In this document: in pieces, positions 22,125 through 33,292 of the stretch
Layout: each line of letters begins with the position of its first letter
How positions within the stretch are numbered: the stretch's first letter is position 1
Source of the DNA: Aphidius gifuensis
Lineage: Eukaryota > Arthropoda > Insecta > Hymenoptera > Braconidae
Direction of reading: 5' to 3'
Length of the DNA stretch: 64,000 nucleotides
NCBI RefSeq assembly: GCF_014905175.1
Contig: NC_057788.1
Location: forward strand, 10,981,446-11,045,445
Translations under genes and position numbers: made by a program
The notes under the pieces: generated by a model
What the model saw: only the letters and a program-made list of their open reading frames with translations
Databases searched by the model: none
What the model was told of the DNA's origin: nothing

Positions 22125-23715
22125 TTATTTCGAAGAAATGTTACATACCAAATTTGAACAATTGTGAAAATAAAATACAGTTGATTCATTCGTATCCGAC
22201 GTACTTGGTTCTAATTTTATGTTGATGTTTGTTGTTGTTGCTGTTGTTGAGATAACAGCGTTTTCATCATTGACTGAACTCAATTTTATATTTTCAGTAA
22301 TTTCATTTGAAACTTTTTCTTCATTATTCAATGGATCAACAACTGCCACCTCATCAGGTTCCCAATTACCATGACGCTCAATATCATCTTTTGATTCTTC
22401 ACTGTCAGCCATTAAAGTTGTTGACGTAATTCGCCAGCTATGTCCAGTATAAGTTTCGGCATCTGGTAATTGTAAATATTCAGCTACTTTTCGTGGAAAT
22501 GAGGCGATTGTATTTAAACCAATTGGTACATTCCAGCATTTTTGTTTGTGATATTTTAAAAAAAACCTGTCACTTGTTGTTGCTGTTGGTCTCAGATTCA
22601 TGTATTTTTCTATTATTTTCTTATAAACCCCTTCAATGACAAATGATTTTGGTTCACTCGTCTTTGTTTTTGGTATATTAAATTTAATTAATTTTGTACC
22701 TTGATCACTAATTAACTTTTCAACATTATTAATTTTGAGTTCAGTAAGCTCTGTTCTTCTGAGCTCACCTTTCAAGGCAAGAATACTAACAGCCTGTAAC
22801 AAATTTTTAAGTTAGAAATATTAAACAAAAAAAGGAATTGAAAATAAACCCTGGTAGAAATAATCTCTCCGGATTTCTCCGGATATTTCCGGATTTCTCA
22901 TGATTTCTCCGGACTTAATCCGGATTTTCTACGTAATTGAGACTTCCGGAGATATTTACGGAGTAATCTCCAGACTATTTCTATATCTCCGGATTTTTTC
23001 CGGAATTTTGACTTAAAAAACAAACACAAAAAAATGGAAAAATTAATAAGAAAAAGTAGAAATAAGAGTTTACCTACGAAAAATAAAAAAGAAATTTTTT
23101 TTGAAAAAATCCGGAGAAAACCCGAAAAAACTCCGGAAGTCTCAATTGCGTAGAAAATCCGGAGAAATCCGGAGAAAGTCGGGAGAAAATCCGGAGAGAT
23201 TATTTCTACCAGGGAAAATAGTAATATTGAATATTTTTATTAACAAATATTATATTTATACATACCTTAATACACAAATATTCATCATTAGGTGCATTAT
23301 TTAAAAAAAATTCAATTTCTTTGGCAGTTAAATTTTTTGATTTTTTACTTCTGCATCCAATTGATTGTTTTTTCAAATATGCTGACACTTTACTAAATGA
23401 AGAAATATCTATCTCTTCTTCTGCTAATAATGTTTTTTTTAGCATTGTATGCACTGACCATAATGATGATGGTGAATAATTTTTATCATCTTTTAAATAT
23501 TGCATGTATGTTAAAATAATTTTTTCATCTGCAGAAGATGTTTCTTTTAATAATTGCCATGTCTTGAAATGTTGATATGTACGTTTATATATTTTTTCAG
23601 ATTTATCTGGCACCAACTTTTGTTCAATAATATCTGCTGTTTTCAATTGTTCAATTGGAATACTATTAGATGAAATACAATTGTCAACCGACATAGATAT
23701 ATCTGATTCTGTCAT
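22125..23715 (-). CDS. Crypton-like tyrosine recombinase protein, possibly domesticated
   Basis: Two exons: 23715-23266 (150 codons) and 22793-22125 (222 codons plus stop), phase 0, predicted 372 aa. Exon 1 has a SAM-like core-binding region (KTWQLLKETSSADEKIILTY). Exon 2 has the catalytic fold of eukaryotic tyrosine recombinases: an Arg in ELRRTELTEL, HxxR in TGHSWRITS and a W/H box in ERHGNW. Where these enzymes normally carry the nucleophile (VAEGY-like), this protein reads VAVVDPLNN, so no catalytic Tyr is evident. The tail is Ser/Thr/Asn-rich. The fold with a missing nucleophile suggests a domesticated or dead Crypton. The intron contains foldback element B. Confidence 0.75.
22849..23214. 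mobile_element. CCCTGG foldback element B, in the Crypton-like gene's intron
   Basis: 366 bp with nearly perfect inverted ends, both reading CCCTGGTAGAAATAATCTCT inward. The core consists of TCCGGA-type words and a non-repetitive middle at about 23000-23100. AA flanks both sides (22847-22848 and 23215-23216), consistent with a 2-bp target duplication. A shorter, left-truncated relative is element F at 54765-55071. Confidence 0.9.
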
Positions 23716-23907
23716 TTTGCACAATCTTGAATCACTAAAACTTACTGATTAACTTGTATAGTTGGTTATGACTTGAGTGTATGTGTGTTTTTTTTTTTTT
23801 TTATATCATATGTAGATGTGTGTGATACTACGTCGTTGGAAACAAGACTTAACACTAAACTAGAGGAAAAAAACACCTATTACAGGGGCAAAAAACAGAG
23901 GCACATT

Positions 23908-24040
23908 TCGTTTACTTCATGCAACTTTTGTTTACTCTAAGCAACGTTCGTTTACTCTAAGCAACTTTCGTTTACTCTAAACAACTTTTGTTTACTCTGA
24001 ACAACTTTTGTTTACTCTAAGTTACTTTCGTTAACGCGTT
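23908..24040 (+). repeat. Tandem repeat, about 22-bp unit GTTTACTCTAAGCAACTTTC
   Basis: Six imperfect head-to-tail copies, with TTCGTTTACT/TTTGTTTACT variants, ending at GTTAACGCGTTACGCG. It lies just 5' of the Crypton-like gene. No known function. Confidence 0.85.
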
Positions 24041-24163
24041 ACGCGTCTATGTTGTCAGTTTACTTATGGTACAAGAACTACAAGTATAGCAAGGTATAGT
24101 CCATCAACTTTTCGTCACGGTTTGCGCAGCCGTTCAGCCAATCAAAAGATTACCTTTGATTGT

Positions 24164-24652
24164 CGAGTCTCTAACTTTTATGTTTATCACCTATTAGTGT
24201 TATTATTATTTTTGTTTTGAATCCTACGTTGATAATACTACAGGCAATTGCTGTTAATTATTATCAACTCATTTCTATTTAATGTATCAAACATTAAAAT
24301 TATAAAATAATAATGCTAATATTATATTTTCATGATGATATATTAAATTTCAGTTTGATAAATAGTTATTGGCTGATGCTGGTATGAGTTACTTACTGAC
24401 ACGTAAATATTATATACATGTAGCTCTCCTGAATAAATGATAGTCGCTGATAACTTGTCCTACGCTAAAAACAAATCTAAAATATCTTCAAAATATGTTT
24501 TAAATACTGTAATTCAACCTAATATTTAAATCATAAAAACGAGAGTCCTCATGATTTGAATAAATTCAAGAAGCAGTGTACAATTCACGACCAAAAATAG
24601 CTGCATAAAATATATTCTGTATCAAACTCTGGCTTTTCGTGATTTACTCGAC
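24164..24652 (+). repeat. Dispersed repeat, copy 2 (partner at 7464-7980)
   Basis: Same-orientation partner of 7464-7980. See that entry. Confidence 0.75.
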
Positions 24653-25087
24653 ACAATTATTGATTAACATACCAACATGAATGACTGTCTCATCTACATC
24701 AATTGTCAATCGTTTAAAAAATTTAACTACAATGTAAATATGAGTTGAAAACATGTCTTAACAAGGTAATTTTATTTATACAACACTGTGGCGAAAATAA
24801 TTGATACATTTCCATTGTGTAATTCACATACTTGAAAAAATCACTGAAGAAAGCACAAAACTAGAAAAAATTATTTTCTCAAAATGAGTTTGTTACATTG
24901 ATCACTAAATTTACAATTATTAATTGATTCATTTACGTATTGTATTTTCATTCCATATTTGTTTTTGTGTAACACTCTCAAAAAAGTTCAACACATCAAT
25001 TATTTATATCCGTATTAATTGGAAAAAGAAAAAAAAAAAAAAGATATTTGTAACAAATTGAATTTAAATGTTTGTTCTTTTTTTGTT

Positions 25088-27266
25088 TTATTGCAATACA
25101 AGACCAATTCTGTCTGGTGTCATACTTGGGCAACGCCAGTTGAAAAGATAGTATTGAAGATTTCCATCACCAATACCAAACTTCAAGGTTTCCAGGAATT
25201 CTTTGTTTTCCATTAGATCAAGAGCATTGAAAACGTCAAAGCCAAGCTATAAAAATAAATCAATTATTTAAAAATGATTACTCAATTATTATGAATGATT
25301 AAAACTAATAAAGCTTACATTTTTTGCTGAAATAAGAGCATCAGTCATCAGATCAATCCAAGGTGTTTTTGTTGAAACATTGTAGAAGCTATATGCTGCA
25401 CGTAAAGTTTTATGTGTCTGATGATGCATGACAGAACTTGGTAGAGTATAATAACTAACAAGATCAGTAATTATTCCATTATTTTCAACGACAAAACTAT
25501 TAATAATACCATCATGAGGGAAAAACCAGTGTCGAAATTCATCTTCAGTAAAGACTGGTGATAAATCAAACTTCTCGAGATACTAAAAACAAAAATATTA
25601 ATAATATTTATTAAAATGATTTATTTGTGTTTAAATAATTTAAATAAATAAATACCTTGTTGAGTAATTTTTGTGCTTGTGGCACATCACTTTCTTTTAA
25701 TTTTCTGTAACCAGGAACTTTTGTATTTTCTGGTAACTTGTAAAATTTAAGAGTTCTTTGCATTGTCATATTACGTGAAAGATGTGAAAATTTAATTTCA
25801 ATTAATTTTTTTGGATTTAATGAACGATGCCAATAACGACAAGTTGATACTGGTTTTGGTAAAACAACACCAGCCGTATAAACAGCTTGAAAAATACCTT
25901 TTAAATTTACTCTTCTTGTTATTTCACGTATTAAAACTGGTGCAACACGTTTTGATCGTAATTTTTTGTGTACACAAAGAAAATTAATTTCAACCATTTT
26001 TTGTGAGCTAAAGAAAACAATTTAGAATAATTAAAACTCAATATTTAATATAATATTAATGTTGAATTGTAAAAAAAATCCTCACTGATTATAAACTCGT
26101 AGAGTTGCTGGTATTGCTGATATAAAACCGACTAGTTTACCACTTTTTGATACACGAACACCACAGTGCCACTCTTTACACCAACCTGGTGGTTGTAAAT
26201 TCCTACATAAAAACAAATTTAATAAATAATCAACTTAATTTAGTTACTTATAAATTATATTGTCATTTTACCATTTAAGAAAATCTTGTGGATAATCAAA
26301 TCTAAACATTGCATCGTCATCTTCAACATAATTTTCCGAGAGCAATGCATAAAGTTCAGCAAGAATCAATGGATCTTCAAGATTCAATGTGTCCCATTGA
26401 AAATCAACAGGTAATGAGTAAGGCTCTTGTCTTACTGATGTTTTATTTGGTTCAATTGGTTCATTAACAACAATTTTTTCATCTATTAAAATAAATACAA
26501 AAATAATATTAATTATCTACAAAATTATAATATTTTTAATCAATTTATTTAATTATAGTTTACCCATTTTTGGAACTGGTTGAGTGCTCCAAAATTGATA
26601 TGATTTATGCAAAGCTTCTTCTTGAGTTTTTGCTGGTTTATATTGAAGTTCAAATGCCTCCAAGGCCAATTGAATTTCCTTCAGTGGAATGTTACAAGTA
26701 CTTGGAGTTTCGCCATTTTTAACAACGACATCAGTTTGATTTTCACTGGCACTACTAGCATCGACAACTTGATTTTTCTTTTTACGATTACGTTTTTTCG
26801 AACTGAAAATAATAATATAAATATTAACAATAAATAAACTTTGTATTTTTTGATATAAAAATTAATTAACAAATATTAAAATGCTCCATATTAAATTAAA
26901 GGCGTGAGTACTTTTTTTTTTTTCATGAATCAACACTTGGTTCCTCATGCTTTCATATAAAAATGATTATATAATTTTATAAAAAATTAAAATCAATTAA
27001 TAAAAACAAAACAAATAGTTTGTTGTATTATTATTGCTATGACTATCTAGTTGTTGCACCCAAATGAAAAAAAAATGCCGGCCTTGTTGGCAGGCCTAAC
27101 TCATGTCATAGTAAACTATCAACTTAAAATAGTAATAAATAAATTATAACCTTATTATACTATTGTTTAATAATGATTTAATAATTTACCTTTTGCTTTT
27201 AGAATCTTTCTCACTATTATCCTCTTTTTTTATATCTTGATTAACGACTTCATTTTCTTCTTCCAT
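25088..27266 (-). CDS. NMT: Glycylpeptide N-myristoyltransferase
   Basis: Seven exons join in frame: 27266-27190, 26802-26564, 26482-26272, 26202-26086, 26007-25656, 25582-25319 and 25246-25088, giving 472 aa, close to animal NMT length. The enzyme transfers myristate from myristoyl-CoA to the N-terminal Gly of cytosolic and membrane proteins. The N-terminus is Lys/Arg-rich (SSKKRNRKKKN), the ribosome-association region of animal NMTs. Core signatures are WHCGVRVS, EINFLCVHKKLRSKRVAPVL (acyl-CoA site), RYWHRSLNPKKL and NWRCP near the end. The protein terminates LVLQ, placing the catalytic C-terminal carboxylate as in the family. All splice sites are GT...AG. The start at 27266 gives MEEENEVV and no upstream in-frame ATG is needed. 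It appears intact and functional. Confidence 0.95.
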
Positions 27267-27526
27267 TTTTTGATGATTCCTTATTTCCTCTAGGAGGAAT
27301 TATAAATTATGTGGAATGCCCTTGTAGTTGGTTCTTCTTGGTTCATTCCCGTGTCCATATGTACATGAAAATTTTGTTTCTTGCGCAGGCCCGCTGGTAG
27401 CCTAGCAGCAGAGTTGAATGAAACGAGTAATTTTTCAGTTTCTTACCAGTTACAGTAAATTATTTGTAAGTTACTAGGAAAACGGTAAGTTACCGTAAAT
27501 AACATATTGTTTTATGTTAGGGATGT

Positions 27527-27650
27527 GTGATACTTTTAAAAGTATTCGGTATCGATATATCGGATATTTTTTTTTTCAAATATCGGTTATCCGTTATATC
27601 GGGTTGAAAAGTACTCGGTATATCGAATATTGAGTACTTTTAAAATAAAA
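27527..27650 (+). repeat. hAT-like terminus with TCGGTAT/ATATCG subterminal repeats
   Basis: Starts TAGGGATGTGTGATAC, strongly like the proven hAT end TAGGGGTGTGCGAATA at 50535. It is followed by repeated ATTCGGTATCGATATATCGG-type words in both orientations. The opposite end was not found. Confidence 0.55.
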
Positions 27651-28428
27651 AAAAAAACCAATGTTTAATGAGTTTTTGATATTAATTATTATTTTATTTA
27701 AATACATCAGTATTAATATTGTTTAATACTGATCCTGTATTTTATGTAAATTTAAATTGTTTTACATTTAATTTTTTTATTAATATATTAATTGATAATG
27801 ATAAAAATTAATAATAATATATATATGTATTTTTAATAAATACAAAACAATATTTAATATTGGATAAAATTATTGATAATATTTGAAATTAATAACAACT
27901 TTTATCATTTTAATTTATATAATTGTTTATAAAATAATATTTTTTGGTATGCTTTTTGGTAATATATATTATTGGTTGTAATCAGTTAGCCGACAATCGA
28001 CGGGCCGACATAAAACTAATGATTGAAATCGATTTGTACTTCAATGTAATGTATTTGTGACTATTAGTAACCCCCCTCATCAATTGTAATTAATTAATTA
28101 AAATTCTATGTTGCACTTAGCCGACAAATTATAAGGAACAGCTGTAAAAATTAATTTATGACTGTATTTTATAGGAAATCATTTGTACATTCCAAATATA
28201 TATTTGTTATATTTGTCCGAGGTCAACTTTTTTTTTAATTAATTAAATAAACATTTAATATTAATTGCCTAATTAAAGTTGTACGGCGCATGCGTGTAGA
28301 TTTTTTTTTCTATAGTGTATCAATTGAGATGACAGCTGTAAAAGATGGCAGCGGATGTTTATTTACAATAAAAAATTTTCAACAACATACAGTAATTTAC
28401 TAAAACAATTTAAACATTATATTGTTAT

Positions 28429-28532
28429 AAAAATCCCAAGGACAAGCAGTAGCTAAGGAATGAATGGAGCTTAGAACATAATTTTTTTGGCTACATTAAT
28501 TCCTTAGCTACTGCTTGTTCTTGGTATTTTTA
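28429..28532. mobile_element. Short foldback MITE (AAGCAGTAGCTAAGGAAT arms)
   Basis: Arms of about 34 bp at 28429-28466 and 28497-28532 are reverse complements centred on AAGCAGTAGCTAAGGAAT. The spacer is about 30 bp. A diverged relative of the arm (AAGAACAAGCAGCAGCCAGG) occurs at 47331-47350. Confidence 0.75.
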
Positions 28533-28636
28533 TTTATTTAATAAATAAATACATGTATTTTATTAAATAAAATAAAAAAAAATAAATACATTTTTATTTT
28601 TTTAAAATAAATTACATGTATAATGTATATATATAT

Positions 28637-28735
28637 ATATGCAGCACCGCCATATTATACGTTTTATCCGGTTTTATCCGTATAATACGCGTATTATACG
28701 AAATGCGTATAATATTCCAAAAAAGCCCAACACTG
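28637..28735 (-). repeat. hAT-like terminus (CAGTGTTGGGC) with GTATAATACG repeats
   Basis: On the minus strand it begins CAGTGTTGGGC, a classical hAT-type end, followed by palindromic CGTATAATACGCG-type repeats. It lies 0.5 kb upstream of the THAP gene. The partner end was not found. Confidence 0.55.
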
Positions 28736-29249
28736 ACGTCGACTATTTTATTTACTGTTTGTTTACATTTTAAGATATCTGTCGTACAAGCATTGTTAAC
28801 GTCAATTTTTCTGTTCTGGTTCAGTTCTGGTTATTAACAAATATACAATAAATAAATTAAATTTTATTAATTGATATATAAATTGAAATATAGAACTTTT
28901 AAGAACTTACGTGTGGAGTCTGTTATTTTTGTATCCAATTTGTGTATATAATAGTTAAATTTTCAAAGTTAAGACCAAGGTTAGAATTGTCAATTTGGTT
29001 TGATTAATAAATAAATTTATTAATAAATGATAGATTAATAAATTTTTTGAACCATTGTATATTAAAATGCTGTTATTTTTTTTTACTATATTGAAAAGTA
29101 ACTTTTTCAATTAACATGAAATATCATTGTGACAGTAAGTTAATATAATGACATTTCCAAGCTTGATAAAATTGCTAATTAAACATATACTAATTATTTT
29201 TATATTTTTTACTTTTTAGAAATATCATAGTTTATATTCTACAAAGAAA

Positions 29250-30836
29250 ATGGGAAGAATATGTATCGTTCGAAATTGTAATGGAGGAAAGAATGATAAT
29301 AAAACTGAAGGACCTCACATTACTCTTTTTAGTGTACCAAAGGTAATTATATATTAATTAAACTAGATTATAAAATGATCAACAATTCAACCATTTTTTA
29401 TTTGTTTATAAAAAAAGTTTATTATAAAAATTATGATGCTTTGGTCATTGTTTGTTGGGCCTCATCATTCTATCTGTTCAGTCCTTTAATATTTTAATCA
29501 ACACAAATTTCTCAACTGATTAATTTACTTGCAATTAAGTTGAATTATGAATTTGGTTAAAGTCTTATTCATTATATTGAATTTTTTTTAAATAAAATGT
29601 ACAACTAATGCTTTTTTTATGTTGGTTATAACCTTTAGGATCCAGTACTTTTTGATGCTTGGAAGTCGAATCTTCCAGAGCTTCGAAAGCCTTTAAGTAC
29701 TTCATGTTATGTTTGTGAAAAACATTTCCATCCAAGTGATATATTATCTCATTACACACATAAATTATCAACAAATATATGGACTTATTCTCGGGGCTTG
29801 AAGCAATTAAAGCCCAAAGCTGTTCCTATAGTTTCCAATAACAGTGTGACTGTAGATGATACAATGATACATGATCAGCATCACAGTGTTGAAAATTCAA
29901 ACACCAACGAAAAAAATACTGATGTCGAAATTGAATCCTCAATATGTACAATTAACTCAAATAATAATCATTCAAGTGGTCCAAGTGTATTAAATGAAAA
30001 AGATACTTTAAATGATGATACCATGGAAGTCCAAGAAATACAAAACAAAAAGTATAAATCCGAAGTATCATTTAGTTTTGATTCTTTAATTGAAAATTTA
30101 GACACTATAACATATTCGAAAGGATGCAGATGGAGTTATACAATTACATCTGATAAAAAAAAGATTATTTTTGTATCGTCTCCATCTGATGGTATTTTAC
30201 GACGAGTTGATATATATTCTAATCTGTCTACTAATGTTATAATGGATTGTATTCTTGTTCCTCAAAAGCATTTACCTGATCGATTCAAAAATATAGATGA
30301 AATTATTGAGTTTTTAACAATAGTTTACAATTGGAATTTATGTCTAACTCTGAAAAATTCAAACAGGTAAACATTTAATTAATATTAATTATATTGTAGC
30401 AAAACAAAATAAATAATTTATATTAACCCATTATATTATAACAATTTCACTCAAAAATATTACGTATTTTCATTTTATTTTTACTATATATTCTAGATTT
30501 ATTCATGATGGTGTTTGTGAGGCCATTGCTCCAAATAATGAAAATTTTTTAGGTCGAAGACGTCTTAGATGTATGCCTTGTGTCTTAAGACGAGAATCTA
30601 AGCAATGTCAAAATCTTGATAAACAAATTAAACAAGAAAAGAAATCTTTAAAAGTTTTAAATCAAAAAGTGAGAAGATATAAGAAAAAGGTAAATACTTG
30701 TAAAATTAATGGATAATTGCTCAGTTATTATACACGTAGTGATAATTATATCAATCAGATATTTATTTTTTCTCCTCAGATTGTAACACTTGAAGCACAT
30801 GTTCATGATTTATGGGACTCAAAAGAGTATAATTGA
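29250..30836 (+). CDS. THAP-domain protein with C-terminal coiled coil
   Basis: Four exons join in frame: 29250-29342, 29639-30366, 30497-30689 and 30780-30836, predicted 356 aa. Residues 1-95 are a THAP zinc-binding DNA-recognition domain: the C2CH pattern (CIVRNC, then CYVCEKHF), an invariant Trp (FDAWKSNL) and a closing LKPKAVPI motif. A Ser/Asn/Asp-rich linker follows, then residues about 230-270 resembling the extra module seen in many insect THAP proteins (DGILRRVDIYSN). The end is a Lys/Gln-rich heptad stretch (LDKQIKQEKKSLKVLNQKV) predicted to be a dimerising coiled coil. No transposase domain is present, so it is a host-type THAP factor and not a P element. DNA target unknown. Confidence 0.9.
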
Positions 30837-31929
30837 AATATGTAGAAGTTCAATCCTTTTTCCTCCCAAAAAATTATAAAAAGATTGTTAAGAAATGACT
30901 CGTATTGAAAGAAAGTATTGAAAAAAAAATTGAAATTCCGTTGACATATCTAATTAACTAACTTATACTATTAATCACAATTGCACCTGTTTTGTGCAAA
31001 AGGTAAACATAATCATACATGCTAAACTGAATAAGAGTGATCAAGAGGCACGGTAGTGCCTCGAGTCAAGTATGAGAAAGAAATATATATGTGTTGATGA
31101 GAATATGTGTGAGATGAGATTAACTACTACTACCGTGCCTTATTATACATCAAATATTTTGTCCCCTTCCGTCGCAAATCTTTTAGAAATTCAATTAAAA
31201 TGTGATAGAGTTGAATGAGGATGTTGAGGTTTGGTAATGATCCCATAAATCGATGTCAAGCTTTTTTTTAAAAAAAAAAATCAGTTTTTTTTATTGCGGT
31301 AATATATATTTAAAGCATAATTGATATTTACGGTCTTTGCGTTTTTATCAAATCGACCAGATTTCTTCCGTTCAGTTGGTAAAACTTTACAATTACTTCT
31401 CTTCTCTTTTTTTAGTGTTTATATTTTGGCTGCACTGCGCAGTATGTTATTATTCATGGAGTTTAACAAGGAGGGTAATCTGTGACGTCACACTGTGTAT
31501 TGGCATAGGGAGCCAATTTATTTATTCTTTAGTTTTTGGTAAATATGGCATTATTTTTTCAAGTATTTCGATGGGGTATTTTGAAAAGCCGAACATCATT
31601 TTCCATAAGAGCCTATGTTTAACCTCAAAAAAAGGACCATCTTTAACAGTTAATTAATAAAAAAAACATCTTATAACAAAAAATCTGATTAAAGAAAAGG
31701 GTGTATCGTTATTTCAATTATCTACTCTATAAAATTCGTGAAATCGTCATTATTTTTAATTTTCCCTGGTTGTACCTTAACACAGTTAAAAGCCAGAGTT
31801 TACACTCCTTATTCACCTTCATGGAGAATGGAGATTGATGGAGATTAATTAATTTCTGGTAATAAGTGGTATTGCATTTAAAAAGCCTTGCTTTAGAAAA
31901 TATATGCAATAAAATTCCAATGAGAGTTA
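30837..31929. other. Intergenic sequence after the THAP gene
   Basis: No gene seen. An inverted pair around GGCACGGTAGTGCC (31047-31061) and CTACCGTGCC (31130-31139) could form a stem near the THAP gene's 3' side. A TGACGTCA palindrome lies near 31482. Neither can be given a function from sequence alone. Confidence 0.4.
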
Positions 31930-32246
31930 CCCTGGTAGAAATATTTCTCCGACTTTTCTCCAACTTTTCTCCGCCATTTCTCCACTTCTTTACGAAAATG
32001 ACCCATAGTTGGAGAAATGGTGGACAAATTGCTCCAACCTTTCTCCAACCAAAAATTTACTCCAACTTTCTTCCAACTTTTTTCCGACTTTTCTCCAACT
32101 TTTTTTCGCCATTTCTCCAACCTGAAATTTACTCCAACTTCTTTCCAACTTTTCTCCAACCATGGGTCATTTTCGTAAAAAGGTGGAGAAAGTTGGAAAA
32201 AAGGCGGAGAAAGTTGGAAAAAGTTGGAGAAATATTTCTACCAGGG
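31930..32246. mobile_element. CCCTGG foldback element C
   Basis: 317 bp with ends CCCTGGTAGAAATATTTCTC on both sides, read inward. The core is built from TCCAACTTTCTCC and GGAGAAAGTTGGA words, a different core motif from elements A, B and H. The middle has CCATAGTTGGAGAAATGG and its reverse, with AAAATGACCCATRGTTGGAG occurring in both orientations. Open frames on either strand are repeat-derived. No target duplication is clear (TA left, GT right). Confidence 0.85.
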
Positions 32247-32956
32247 GTGTGTTGGTCAAAAATAATAGTTTTAAAACAGTTTCGAAAAAAATAAAAACAA
32301 CAGAAGAATAATCATTTTCAATAAAACTCTTGAAAATCTCAGAATATATATCCTGAAAAAAATTAAATATAGATCTAAATAGATGTGTTGCCGTAGATTT
32401 GTCCGTCAAGCGCATTTATATGGGAAAAATTCGACTCACAGAAGAAAATGATAGAATTTATAATTTATTCAATAATTCAATTGAAAAAAAAATATTCCAT
32501 CTACAATAGACAGATGCAATAATTCAATTGAATAATACAATTTCTAATCCAACAAATGAATCAACAAATAATTCTCAAATGCATAAATTGGCATTAAAAA
32601 TAGTTGATAATCCACAAGAATTAATGATCGAACAACATCTTCAAATATCAGTTGAGCCAAATTGCATGGAAGAAATATTATTATTTAGGTTACCACAAAA
32701 AAAAATATTATGTTAACAAGATATCCCGAGATGAAATTTTGTCTCTGAAAACAGCCTCCGAAAACTCTGCAGCCTTTAAACACAGCTGTCTCTAAAGTGG
32801 ATAAATCAAAGTAGTTCAGAGAAATTCTTCAGAAATCAACGTCGAGAAGAAAATTTTTCCACTCATTTCTCCGCATAGGTCAACTTGGAAAAAATTCGGA
32901 GAAATTCAGAATAATTACGGAGAAATTCGGAAAAATTCAAAGAAATATTTTCACCA

Positions 32957-33292
32957 CCCTGGTAGAAATATTTCTCCGACTTTTCTCCAACTTTTCTCGG
33001 CCATTTCTCCACCTCTTTACGAAAATGACCCATAGTTGGAGAAATTGGTCCGCCATTTCTCCTACTTTTCTCCAACCAAAAATTTACTCCAACTTTTTTT
33101 TCAACTTTTTTCCAACTTTTTTTCGCCATTTCTCCAATTTGAAATTTACTCCAACTATTTTCCAACTTTTTTCCAACCTTTCTTCAACCAAAAATTTACT
33201 CCAACTTTTTTCCAACTTTTCTCCAACCATGGGTCATTTTCGTAAAAAGGTGGAGAAAGTTGGAAAAAGTCGGAGAAATATTTCTACCACGG
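32957..33292. mobile_element. CCCTGG foldback element D, abutting an older relic
   Basis: 336 bp closely related to element C, with the same TCCAACTTT/AAAGTTGGA core and AAAATGACCCAT landmarks. The right end is mutated (CCACGG for CCAGGG). On its left, 32810-32956 is the right half of another family member (GGAGAAATTCGGA words ending ATATTTTCACCA), so D appears inserted at or next to an older copy. Confidence 0.8.

Noticed and set aside
29250..30836. THAP gene as a P-element transposase
   Set aside because: After the THAP domain there is only a linker, a short module and a coiled coil. No GTPase-like or RNase-H catalytic region is present and no terminal repeats were seen.
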